A DNA stretch of 64,000 nt from assembly GCA_959347315.1 (NCBI GenBank), contig OY365815.1, forward strand, positions 11,476,959 to 11,540,958, in the 5' to 3' direction. Position 1 is the first letter of the stretch. The number at the start of each line of letters is the position of its first letter. The DNA is from Bimastos eiseni. Its lineage: Eukaryota; Annelida; Clitellata; Crassiclitellata; Lumbricidae. The notes beneath the pieces are model-generated. The model was not told where the DNA came from and did no database searches. It saw only the letters and a program-made list of their open reading frames with translations. Positions 16,061-28,500 of this stretch are shown here, piece by piece. Both the position numbers and the translations under genes were made by a program.

Positions 16061-16668
16061 ATTTTGCTGACTGGTTTCAAAAGAACCATTGAAAATGGAT
16101 TCCTTTGCTTTAAACATCTCATTCCTAATCAGCTTTGCAGTGTGCATTAACAAGACGGCATCTCTATCTGAGTTTTCCTTCAGTTTATGCAAGACGATGC
16201 CAAGACTAGCATTAAATGTTAAGAAAACTTCTTTACCATGCTCTACTGTTCTACAGCAGTAAGTTAAGGACAATTTGCAAGCAGATGGTCCTTAAGTCGC
16301 GTTGAGTGAGTTTTACTTCAAACTGAAATGCCGTGAAGCTGAAGTTGCGCAGTATACAAACTCTACAAGTTTAATGTAAATATGCCTACTGTGGGTGTAT
16401 TCTCATTCATTCGAATCTCTTCCACATGTGCAATAACATCAGCCAAAGCAAGAAACTCCGCATTGATTTGAGAAAGACAAACTTCAGCGTCCACTAGTTT
16501 CACTTGTGGAACTGGTTTCTCTGCCTTCGATGCATTAAAGTAGAGACCAAGTAGACACGCTGGATGGTAATGGGCTTCAATTGCAATCAAATCTCCCAGA
16601 GCAAATTTAGCCAATAAATGAGGGTCCTGTATTAACTGAGCACAATGGCCCGGCCAGTTACTGACAGA

Positions 16669-17702
16669 CAGGGCTGTTAATATCGCGATAAAGTATCTCG
16701 AAATTTTGGTATCGAGATACTTTTGTCAGTATCGCAGCAAGTATCGCGATAGTTTTAATTTGCTGGTATCGTATAACTATTCTTAGGTATCGCATGTGTA
16801 TCGCGATACCTATTTTTAGCCTGTCAGCGATACTTGATACCAATACTTTTGTCTCACTGAAATTTATATGGTTTCTCAAGAAATATGCGAAGTAAATCGT
16901 TGCGTTTTGATAAGTTTAGGCCTATATAATTATATATACATATACCACCTCCTTTGGCCATATAAACCTTGGCGCAAATAGGTGTAATATTTTATACTCC
17001 TAAAGAAAGAAATGACTGTATTAGGCTTAGGCTATTTATATAAGTGGCGCTTGCCTAATTAATTTTAGAGTGCTTACAAATTTAGTTGATCTTGAAAATG
17101 AATAGGACTGAGGAAACGAAGATTGCCAATACGATATAAGAGCATTGTGTTTCAGCAGCGTGCCTGTAGGCTACTTCAAACACATTAATTGAGCGGATTT
17201 GAGCCAAGCACAAATATGCACAGGACTGGAAAGTCGCATGTTCTTTCGTGTCAGTAGCTTTCGGGCGATACTCAGAGGCCAGAAACTTTAGATCATTTTA
17301 AAATAACAAGTTGATTCATCAAACTCTTATAATTAGCCGTGAAGCCAAATTTACGAATGACTACCGGGTATGTCAGCAAAATACAATAAAGTGCCGCGTT
17401 AGAGCTTCAAATCACCATATTTTCAAATAGAAGAAAAGTTTAGATTGGGGCGACATCTGTGTTTAAGAGAAAAGCGTGTACACGGAATACGATGCCTTGA
17501 GAAATTTTCAATAATTATCGGTGCATGAATTATAATTTGTGCTAAGATCGAAAATGAGCAAGCATATTGAAAAGTATTGGTAAAAGTATTGATATTGCAA
17601 TACTTTTCAGAAAAAGTTTTGGTATTGGTATCGCGATACTTTTAATTAGGAAGTATTGGTATTGCTATTGCAATACTTTTTCAAGTAGTGTTAACAGCCC
17701 TG
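16669..17702. mobile_element. hAT-type non-autonomous element with TATCGCGATA subterminal repeats
   Basis: The ends CAGGGCTGTTAA and TTAACAGCCCTG are flanked by CTGACAGA (16661-16668) and CTGACAGT (17703-17710), an 8-bp target duplication with one mismatch. Both subterminal regions (16675-16860, 17565-17690) are packed with GTATCGCGATA/AGTATTG-type palindromes, likely transposase-binding repeats. The central 700 bp is AT-rich without a transposase. Confidence 0.8.
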
Positions 17703-17894
17703 CTGACAGTGTCAGTAACTGGCTGGGTCATCACTGTATATATGGCGATTGTCTTTCCCTTCATACTCGCAAAAAACCAGGCAGAAATAGATGCGGTTTC
17801 TACAAAGCGTGGAGCTTCTGCGTCCGAAAGTTCGGCTTAAAAACGCACAGAAAAATTACTTCTAAAGCCAAAAGCTCTTCATATATGTATAAAA

Positions 17895-18000
17895 AAGATA
17901 CTAACCCTAACCCTGACCCTAAACGACCCTCACGACGCCTAACCTGACCCTAACCGATCCTCGCGATGTCTAATCTGACCCTAACCGACCTTCACGAGGC
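17895..18000. repeat. Short degenerate (CCCTAA)-like tandem repeat
   Basis: CTAACCCTAACCCTGACCCT is followed by two roughly 33-bp units of the form CCTAACCTGACCCTAACCGA plus TCCTCGCGATG. It is telomere-like in composition but imperfect and about 100 bp long. Confidence 0.55.
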
Positions 18001-18010
18001 ATATCACAAA

Positions 18011-19247
18011 GTTTAGGTGTTTTCAACAGTGTGCAAGCGCCAATGGTCGCGCATATGTCTTTACGCGCTAAATTTTCTAAGGGTTTGGCCGTAGAAGAAG
18101 AATTTTAGTTTACTTTTGGGCCGGGCCGCAGAACATTTTTCCTTCTACAAAACCTGACGTCGAAAGTGTCAATCGTGGCCAATGTTCAGGAGCTTCATAT
18201 TCGTCGGAAACGTGATCAGATGGTTCTAATTAAGTCATTTACTTCCGGACCTTGGTCATACGGTCGATTTCGCATCCGTTCAAGTGTGGTCGAGTGCAGC
18301 CGTTGTCTGCAAGTAGGGTGCCAAGATGACTTATTTCTTTTACAGGTACTCTCGACACCGTCCTCTTTAAATTATTCCATTACATCACGTTAATGCTATC
18401 GCTTATAACGTTCGAGATAGAGTTTTGTAGCCTGAACTATAATCATTTCTTTTCGACAAAGCAAGGCTACTCGTTTTTCCTGTGTCACTTTCTGACAGAA
18501 AATGCAACGAGTCAAATCAACGGGATTAACGTTTCGTTCCCGATCCATTGACTTTTATAGTAATCGTTATCTCCAGACATTTAAACCGTTACTCGAAAGC
18601 CAAGCACCGGGCACCTGCATGGTTATTTACGAGCGCCGCATCGACTCGATTCAGAGGGCTTGCACAAAGGTTTTTTAGTCCAGAAAGGGTTCAGGTCCGG
18701 TGATAAACAGTTCAGATCCGGTAAAGTCTAACCAAAACCACCTAAATATTCTCTAAAACTTTCAATTCAATTATAAATAAACATCTGAGTATTTTTAACT
18801 TCATAAATATCGTAAATAAAGTTTCTAGCAGTAGCAAGAAACGCTGTCAGTTTCAGAGACAAGCCCAATAAACAGCCCAAGTTACCGTAATAAACTTTGC
18901 CATAGTAACATTAAATTTCTCTTTTCTCGAATACATTCAAGAATGTGCAGTTCGCTTTATAAAAGCACAAGGAACTTATAAAAACATTAATGCTTGTAGA
19001 TAGTGTTTGCACAATGCAAGGGTTCTGTGAGTTTTACAAAACGAGCTAATAGCTTCAGGCCTAATATACAGTTTTTTGCACACATGGCCTTTAGGTGCAC
19101 AATTGTGACATAATTATAACGGTGAAAACAGGTCCAGATGTTCATGTAGCTTATTGCTGGTAATAGTCGGTTCCAGACTTATCTAGATAACAATCATTGT
19201 ACGTGATAACGATTAGCTAATACATAGTGGATTTCATTTGGTTATTA
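18011..19247. other. Gene-free stretch upstream of MAP2K4
   Basis: Non-repetitive-looking DNA. The frame at 18166-18393 has no support. No transposon ends recognised. Confidence 0.4.
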
Positions 19248-19340
19248 GGATACGCCGCCATTTTGGAGTTGCTTCGACGTCCGGCTTCTTCTCTGGATCT
19301 TAGTCGATGACGTCCGTCCGTGCGTTGAACGGTTTCCTTT
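19248..19340 (+). promoter_or_regulatory. Probable MAP2K4 promoter/5' leader with YY1-like and CRE-like sites
   Basis: About 330 bp before the start codon, GCCGCCATTTTGGAG matches the inverse of the AAGATGGCGGC (YY1-type) element common around animal transcription starts. TGACGTCC is a CRE-like half. The stretch is locally GC- and CpG-richer than its surroundings. The exact start site cannot be placed. Confidence 0.45.
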
Positions 19341-19574
19341 CTTGTATGATTAAGTACCTGACTTAAAATTAGCAATGATGACAGGTAAATGATTCATTTT
19401 ACCGTAATCTTGTCGTACGATGTCGTGGGTCAGAGAAAGTATACTATTTGAAGGGCAAGCATTTAATTAAGGAGACAATTCAATGTTTTTGTTGGACCGA
19501 TCGACACACACCCTCGACGACGTCTTACAGTCATAATAATAATCGTTGTAATCATAATATCAAGTTCTTACAAA

Positions 19575-22500
19575 ATGGCGTCAGAGGGTATGTTGCAATA
19601 AAAGTATTAGGTGGAGTTTAATTACGTTGTTTGGTGAAATAGTTAGGATTTATAGCTTATGCGCCATTGAGGCTTTGAGTAATTTATTGAAAGTGTCGCA
19701 TATTAATGTTACTGTCGTGGAAGCGCTAATTTGACACTCTATTTGACGAGGGTAAATTATCGAGTCATGAAATCACCATGGAGTCATCCAGTTGTGACAC
19801 TGCTGATTTCTTGATCCCAATATTTCATTTCTATATGTGTCATAATATAATCATGTGCTTGCCAATATGGAAAACTGCAGATGGATTAGGGAACTTGAAT
19901 GAAACCCCGTGACTCAATATATTTTTCACAAGTCACAAGTGAATTTGCACCTTAAATGAATTTGCTACTGTTCACGATAAAATAAGCAATTTATTTAGTT
20001 AGTAAGACAAAATGGAATTAACAGAAAGGCAATTGCTAAAGTAATGTTAATGCAGTCATACTGCATTGATGTAATGGAAAAGGGAAGATGGTAGCATAAT
20101 TTGATCAACAATACTAATCTGTCAGTATACTGGGTTTTTGCATTCTATGCAGTTCAATTGTTTTCACATGTCTTAATTTCATTGAAATAGCTCCAAGCAA
20201 AAGCCGGCTACAGCTGAACATTGGAGGTCTTATGCAAAACATCACTCGTCAGCCGCGCCAGTTACCACCTCAGCCACCACCTCCGCAGCAACCACCACCT
20301 CCGCAACAGAGCATCCTTGCAAGTCGAGGACACCCAACACAGATGTTAGTTAACATTGGGGTGCAACTTGTGGTTGACTACAGTAGGAAAAACCCATTGG
20401 CAGAAGCAAAATTTGTTTTGTGGATGCGGCTTATCTTCCCCTTCCTTACAAATTGCACTCAGTCATGAGTCTTATAATCATCTTCATCCTTATCATTGTC
20501 GCCATCATCATTGTTATTGTTGTGAAGAATCCTATTGCTTTTGTTGTTAAGAATCACATCTTCTTACCTTAGTCCTTACCCATCATTGTACTGTGAAGAC
20601 TACACTACTTAAACTGGTCTGCTTGAAGACATGATGGTCTCTGTTTCTATGCCGTTTTTCTGCTTTGGACACTGTTAAACCACCAACTATGTATATTTCT
20701 TCATAAACTCTGTGAAACTTTGATGTCTCTTGAATTGACTTGCTTCTTACGTCTACAATGGCTCTCGACCGGCAAGCATTGGTACTGCTTGGTCTGATCC
20801 TTCTTTTTGTACTGCTGGTATCTGACAGGGATCTGCTTGTCACACCATAATAAGTTTCTTTCTGCAACATTCGAGTATTGATCTTTTCACTGAGCCGTGA
20901 TGCAGAATGTTGCTTCTTCCTCCATGGAAGGGAATCGACTGCCATTGTACCATTGTTTCTCTGATGTGCAAACTACTTCCTCCTTCAAGAAATGCCTGAA
21001 AATTTGCACTATCTGACTTGCTTTCAAACATCTTTCCCCTATTGACTGAATTGCCTTGGATTTACATTTCTGTGATAATTTTCATGCATTATAATGTTTC
21101 ATAATAATACTAATAATATCATGATTATCATAATTGTTGTGTTACCTCCATGATCATTATCAGCGTAATCATTATTTGTTTTTGTTTGGCAACTCATATG
21201 AATCTTTCGTACGTGCTCAGATGCCTTCCTTTTCACAATTAGTATTGTGATAATTGATCTTATATTGATTGTCTTCATTGTTGTTATACCAATACTCTTT
21301 TAGAATCATTGATGTTTAAATTTATTATCATTGCTATTCTTTTGCTTTGTCAGAGACAGATTGAGATCTCATAGTCTAGAAAATTCGGGTAAACTACAGA
21401 TAACTCCGGAGCAGGTAACTGAGATATTTCCATGCAGTATTTGTTTAGTAGTTTGATGAATTCATTTTAGCTAAAGATGAAATATAAAATGCTATTGATA
21501 TTAAAACAACATTTTGTACTAATAGGTTTTATTTAGCCAGACACCAATACAACAGTGCTTTCTGCTTCGGAATTTCTATGTTAATATACAAATAATGAGT
21601 ATAGTAATGTTGTGTCCAATAGTTAAAGGTATTTGTTATTTTTGCTGTCAGATAATTAAAGGTCATGTCGATGAAAACTACTACAGAATCTGCTATATGA
21701 CTATTTCTGTCTATCCACTTTTCCAAAAGACTGTTCAATCTCCAGGACTATACCTGTGATGAGTTATGGCTGATTAATTTGTGCATAAAAGTTGTCTATG
21801 TTCATTGTCTTCAAGAGATGTTTCCATGAAGTTTTGCTCTGACTTCTCACCTGCTACCGTATCGTTAAGTATTTCGTTAAATTCTCAAGTGATTCTGTTG
21901 TTAGTTGTTTATAATTATTCTAGTGATGTTGTATCATTTAGCTTTTGAGTGAATATTCCAGGTAAGCTGTTATCATGTAGTTGCTTTTGTTGGATTTGCA
22001 TGTTCTAAGCTGTACGACTTCACAGCTGAAGATCTGACTGATCAGGGGGAGATTGGGAGAGGCGCCTATGGCACCGTCAACAAGATGTACCACGAGAGGA
22101 GTGGAACTGTCATGGCTGTTAAGGTGACTGCTGTGTAATTTTTATTGTAATAAACATGCATCAAGTGTTATACACATTATGCAATAGAGCATTTGGTTGC
22201 TGCTATTATTGCATCAATTCTAGGTATTGTGACTGTGGTCTTTCTTTGCCCATTTCCACAGGCGTTTGAAGCCATTCTTTTCGATCGTTGTTTGATGTTG
22301 TCAGGTCAAGATGAGTTCTGAGGAACTTCTCTTGGATTGGCACTATATAAATTCAAGGTTATGATTATGGCTCCCGGGACATTTAAATTTTTATTCTGTC
22401 TAAGACTCAGATAAGATAAGACCAGGTAAAATGACATGGTTTAAGGCAAGACTAAGCATTGAAGTGAGATAAGGTATGGTGAGATCGTGGTAGATCCAGA

Positions 22501-25500
22501 AGTTTATGAAGGTTAGCAATGAACTTTGCAAAGTTTACTACGATGATTGAGACGGTTTAGTAAGCAGAAGTGTTCATCTTCTGAATGACTTCTTTAGTTT
22601 CACAATTTTTTGTGTTAGCAGTTTACTATACATATAAGGCAAGGTCTTATTTACACCTACTTACGATATCTTGCATTCATTCATTAAGAAAATTTATATA
22701 GCGCCCCATCAAGGTTGCTACTCAGGAGTCTCCCGACCCAACCCCAGCTGAAGAGAATGGTCATTAGGCTTCTTGCAGTGTCACTGATACATTTCCTTCA
22801 AATGCTTGCATCTGCTATATTATATTTTACATTATAGGAAAATATTGATGGCCTTAATAAGTGTTTTTGAAATGTTGTTACTTGTGTACAGAGAATTCGT
22901 TCGACTGTTGATGAAAAGGAGCAGAAGCAGTTGTTGATGGATCTCGACGTTGTGATGAGAAGCAACGAATGTCCGTACATCGTCAAATTCTACGGAGCAC
23001 TCTTCAAAGAGGTCTGTTTTGATCAGCAGGTGATATCTGAGTAATTGTACTAAACTTTTTATGGAACCTCTGCGCTGTCTGCAGTACACAATGGGTAACT
23101 GAACGGGAGGAGAGTCGGGAAAGCGTTCATCCTTTATGCCCAGCATCTCAACGTATCGGGGCATCGTGGGTCGGCTCGGGACCTCCGAAGAGGAAGCACA
23201 TGCTGTAATAGGATGTGTGGCATATTTTAGATCTGTCTGGTTTGTGTGCACGTATGTGGACTTTATAAAGTAAGCATGTTTTTCCTAAGAGGATGTTAAT
23301 CTTTTATTTATTTTTGTACCTCTGTTTTTTCAATTCCATTTCGTTTATTGTAGCCATATAGCAAAAAGTATTCAATGTACAAACAACACAGATACAAACC
23401 AAAGGACACAAAAGGAGCCCCTAAAAGGATTGAAATCCCGCTGTCAGGGACACCAGAGTAGCAGACTTAACAAAGACCAAACTAAGATAGCCACCTATTG
23501 AATAGTAACTGTAACTTGGGGATCAAGCACTAATGTGATGGTAGAGGTAACTAGTTCCAGGTTGCTGGATGACGTGAGCGCATCTCACCTACAATCCCTC
23601 TGAGGAGATTCTACTGAGCTGTGTAACCCCAAGTGCTCTGCCTTTGCATTTGTTTACCTTAGGAGTGTCTTATTGTGTTGTAGGGCGACTGTTGGATTTG
23701 CATGGAACTGATGTCAATATCGTTAGACAAATTTTACAAGTTCGTTCATGGTCACCACCACTACCAGTCTATACCAGAAGACATCCTAGGAAAGATAACG
23801 GTAGCGGTAGGTACATTTTCAATTGACATTTCTCAGTTATGGCTTAGCAGTGCTTGATTTGTAATGCAGCATGCAAATTAGTTAGGCTAAAGCATCGCAA
23901 TGTTACCACATAAGGGTTTGTTAGTTTCTGTTATCCACGAACTTAATGACTTTAACACATTGACCGCTAGGGACGTGTATACACGTCCCATATCACGCGT
24001 ATTTACAAACAAAGTTTGGCGGTCAAAGTGTTAAGTACCTCACAAAACCACTGTGTAAAGAAACACAGTTATTGGGGAAATGGATAAAATATATGTTACA
24101 GGCAATGTATGAAACAGGGTTTTTGTAAAATGCCTGATTTTTTTTATAGATTTTATGCAATTTGTAAAATCACCCAGTTGCAGTCAGGGTTAGGGTTGGT
24201 GTAGAGTTAGGGTTTTACAAATTTCATAGGCATTTTGCAAAATCCCTGGTTTCACACATTGCCTGTAACAAAAACGTGTGTCTGTGAGGATTAGGCAAAG
24301 CAGTCTAAGTAGGGCAGAACCTAAAAGTTTGTGAGATTGGGTACCTAGGCGACCTACTACAGAAGATCGACCAACCACAGTGAAGCCATGATGCTGAGAA
24401 GTGTAAATAATGGTATACCGCTTATATTTAAATAGTTGTTTAGCCATGTCAGACTAGTCTTATAAGAAAACTACATTGCATCAAGTAATATTGAATGTCA
24501 TAAACACCAATCATGTTTTGTAGACTAGTTTACAATTCTTTTCACTATGAGAGTTTTTCCAATTACCTTTCTTGCCTTTACCATATACTGCTGCCTTATT
24601 ATTTATACCAGTGGTTGATGCATTGCCTTTAGATGTGATAAAGAAATCGATAAGTTTCCTGATGAAGGGTACAGAATAGAGTGTGATTCACTTCCAGCAT
24701 AGTTGTCTTCAGCATCTCATTTTATATTAGGAAGAAATTAGGATGTTTTTGATTGACTGAATGATCAATGAATTTACCAATCTTGAAATCTGGATTAATT
24801 AAGCTTTAAAGTAGCTCAGACTGAACTATGTACTGTGATGAGGTTGTCTGATAATGTATCTTGTTCGTGTAGACATTAAAAGCACTGAACTATCTGAAAG
24901 ACAACCTGCAAATCATACACAGAGGTTAGTTTTCTTTACAATTTGTGCTTCAAGTATGCATGCAAAACTTGAAGTGTTCACACATTTTCCTTTCCTATAC
25001 AAAGCATCTGTCCCTTCTGCAATCTTTCTGCCTTTTCCCTTGATCCTTCCCATCTGATCTCCCCTCATTCGTTTCTCATTATTTTTGGCTCTCTCCATCC
25101 ACATTATCTATTTTTTCATTTTATTCCCTAGGTCTAACCAGGATTAGGGCATAACCGGAAATCGCCTCGGACATTCGCCTCGGTCGAATATTGGACTATT
25201 CGGAAGTATTCGCCTCGGCAAATATTACTCCCGCAAATAGCTAAAAATAGCTTTTTTGATCAAATAATTTTTTTTCTTCAAATAATTTTTTTTCATCAAA
25301 TAAATTTAGGACTAACGGACTTACTAATAAGTTATTGTTATTGGCTAATTAAACAAGAACTTTAACCTTCCATTGAATTTTCTTTAAAATAATGATGTTA
25401 ATTTATATATTTTAATTTCTTTTGGTTGCATTCCCCAGGTGGCAACCAAATCAGTAATTTTCTCGCTTCAATTCCGGTAAACATTAGAGAATAAAGACAT

Positions 25501-28500
25501 CGTTGATAGCTTCATTTTTAAAATTTTATGACAAGGTTTTACGGTTTTTTAACATATAAAGTTATTAAATAATATTTATATATATATATATATATTTATA
25601 GCCTAGAGTGCGATGATACGTTATATGAAGGATATTGCTATAGACTCTGCATTGACTATAGATAGTTCTCCGTAGCTGTGCACATGGCAGGTTAACTGCG
25701 TTTTGCCTACCGATGGTACTCGCTGCCAGTCGCTGGCCAGATTTGCCGCTACTATTCGGTTTGTACCCGGATCCGGCAAATAGTCGGATTCAGTACTAGG
25801 TGGAAATTGTCTACTCGGTTATTCTCTAACCAGGATTATATGTTTCCTGCTCTGAATGTGGTTATTGTACTGGACCAGGGCATATCTAAAGTATAGAGTT
25901 GCCAATGTTTAATTGCTGCAGCAACCATTAATGATGATCATATTACCTTTGTTTTATTGCAGTACATAGCTATCTGTAATTAATACTTTTGAATACTTTG
26001 ATTTCATGAATTTACTTTACGTGCGAATGTTGACTTTACTAGTTTTTATCACATTGACTTAACAAGTTATTATTGAATATGGCAATGGATTATTTAGGTT
26101 AGTTGTATCTTGCTAATTAACATTTGGTGTGTAATTACATTTCTATCATGTAATAAACTCAGCATTGCATGATTCAGTTGCTAGTACCTACAGGTTGCAA
26201 ACTACTTATTTTGTTTTGTTTTTGCTGTAGATGTCAAACCCTCAAACATTCTTCTTGATAAGAACGGAAACATAAAACTCTGTGACTTTGGTATCAGTGG
26301 ACAACTGGTTGATTCCATTGCCAAAACGAGAGATGCCGGATGTCGACCTTACATGGCGGTTGGTTTTCTTTTGTTACAACGGTTCTTTTCTATTAACAGA
26401 CTTATAAAGCGCCTCTCACAGTAGAGCCTAATCAGAGACGCTCCGAGTATGATGAAGCCATTGAAAACAGAATTGTTATAAGGGAAACATGCAGAAATTG
26501 TAGTGCTACTGGATCAGATTTCAGCATGAGTTACTGCTGTTATGTAAATGTATCTGTTTACCATCTGCCAACTGTTAATGATAATATTATTTCTGTAGTT
26601 ATTAGTATCTTTTGCCATATCTCTTGTTGTTAATAGTGACATTTTTGGTCACTGTATAATGTATTTGTTAATCATAGGGTACATGGTATTGCTTCTCTTA
26701 TAGTATAATTTCTCTAATTCTTATTACTATCTGTTGCCAAATATCTTGTTGTTATTAGAGGCTTTTGTCTAGCAGCATTATTTATATTAATAGTAATGGT
26801 TGTTAGTATCTTGTTATTGTCTCTGTTACGGTAGCTTTTTGACATCTCTCCATATGTTTTTACCAGTTATATCTTTTTGTAATTGTTGAATGTTTCATTG
26901 CTTCACTCAGTTGCATCTTTTGTCCTATATATTGAATAACTAATTCTCTTTTTGTAATATTTTGTCATCTCTGTACTAGTCCTCTTTGTTCTCACACTTT
27001 GGCAGCCGATAGTAACTCTTCATCTCTGTTATAGTTGACAGTATGTTAGAAGCCGATAGTATCTTTTATTTCTGTAGTGATGTTTATTCTAGTATCTTTT
27101 TTCATTTATTCTGAGTTAAGATATGCTATATAAATCTATGTAATTAATGAAAAGGAATGAATATGGTCTCATTACAAGTTTACAACTAGGTGTATATATA
27201 TATATAAATGACTTCCATAGATGATGTTGCAATTAGCCTATAATATAGTGTCTGTTTTTATCTTTATGTTGAATGATGATAGCCATGTTTTTGTTTGCAG
27301 CCAGAGAGAATCGATCCCAAAAACTTTGGTCGTGGTTACGATGTCAGGTCTGATGTTTGGAGCTTAGGAATTACATTAGTAAGTTGATATTACGACAATT
27401 AATTTACTACTATGAATGCACGATATGTTTATTTAAGAAAATTACAACTGTTAAGTGATTTAATCTAAGTTTCATTTATGGTCTTGAGTTACTTGTAGTT
27501 AATTAGTTATCTGCAGACTAAATAAAGCATTAACACTAATCCACTCCTTTTTTTTGTTTCCCATCTGGATTATTGCAACGGCCTCTATGTGTGTCTCCTA
27601 GCAGTTTGGGTTGGATGTTTGGATCGGGTCTTGGTTGCACATGGGGGCTCGCATTATGAGTTGAATCCCAGGATTCAGCCATGTCACTGCTTATATGTGA
27701 CGTTGGCTTCCTTTTTCGCAGCGGATCATCGCTTGACGGATCTCTGCCTTGGTTTACTCAGCCTTGCAGGAGTGGTCAGTGGTCACTGTTTACTTACACG
27801 AGCTTATCAGCCATTGACCCTTGAATTGATTGGGCACCTGTGATGCTGCATTTGCTCCCCAGGATTCGTTCTGATAAATTCAGTTTCAACTTCGAACTGT
27901 CCTTTTTTAGCCATGCTGGGGTGAGGAACACTTTTGAGCACTTTCTGTAAGCCATGAAGTGGTGCTATTTAAATCTATAATGAACGAATGACCGTCTCAA
28001 GAAGACTTGAAAGTAACCAGTGAATGTTTCTGTTAGGATTCTGTTGCCAGTTGGTATTATCTTTTGATAAGGTTAGCAATTATTTCATGATGGATATTCA
28101 TAAAGTCTTAGTTGTTACCAACAGATTGAGGCTTCAACTGGAAGATTTCCATATCCTAAGTGGACTAGCGTTTTCGACCAGTTGACACAAGTCGTTCAGG
28201 GTGACCCACCACAGCTTTCCAGTGACGATGGAAACTTTTCACCCGAGTTTATCAACTTTGTTAACACCTGGTCAGTTCAGTATATATGAGAAAATAATCA
28301 GTAATATGAAATTTAATCAGTATTGATTAGTTTCGGTATTAATTCTCTGTGAACACTAATGTAACAAGCCAGAACCGTTGCATAACGTGCATTATGGTAG
28401 CATGAATGTTGATGTCATGCAGCTGGTCGTGGAGTCTAAATTTAGTTCAGTTTAGAGAATGACCTGAGGTAAAGTGGGAGAGCGTGATTGCCCGTCAGTC

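Larger units (their letters stand above)
14393..16660 (-). pseudogene. Decayed copy of a widespread repeat-type uncharacterised animal protein
   Basis: Minus-strand blocks in order match a multi-copy protein family common in fish and marine invertebrate genomes (from memory, no accepted name). They are LLAKFALGDLIAIEAHYHPA (about 16620-16560), GKEVFLTFNASLGIVLHKL with DAVLLMHTAKLIRNEMF (16230-16110), several copies of a GGLHIEMAALKMLGNWL block, VNAGVSTSGVADSLISASHV and PYAHSVTAAALY (15475-15360), HHEQKPCCQKRFQQDVKNVL onward with CQLFSQLYIACQSRESDLDE (14990-14585), and LRFGTKSDLLTCF (14520-14480). Frameshifts, stops and rearrangements break it. No introns are evident, which suggests a mobile or retro-copied origin. 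Confidence 0.65.

Noticed and set aside
17895..18000. Telomere or chromosome end
   Set aside because: Only a few imperfect CCCTAA repeats, with ordinary sequence on both sides.
20583..21031. Possible Kelch-like gene fragment on the minus strand (EEIYIVGG)
   Set aside because: Only a five to eight residue resemblance; no further Kelch or BTB blocks visible.
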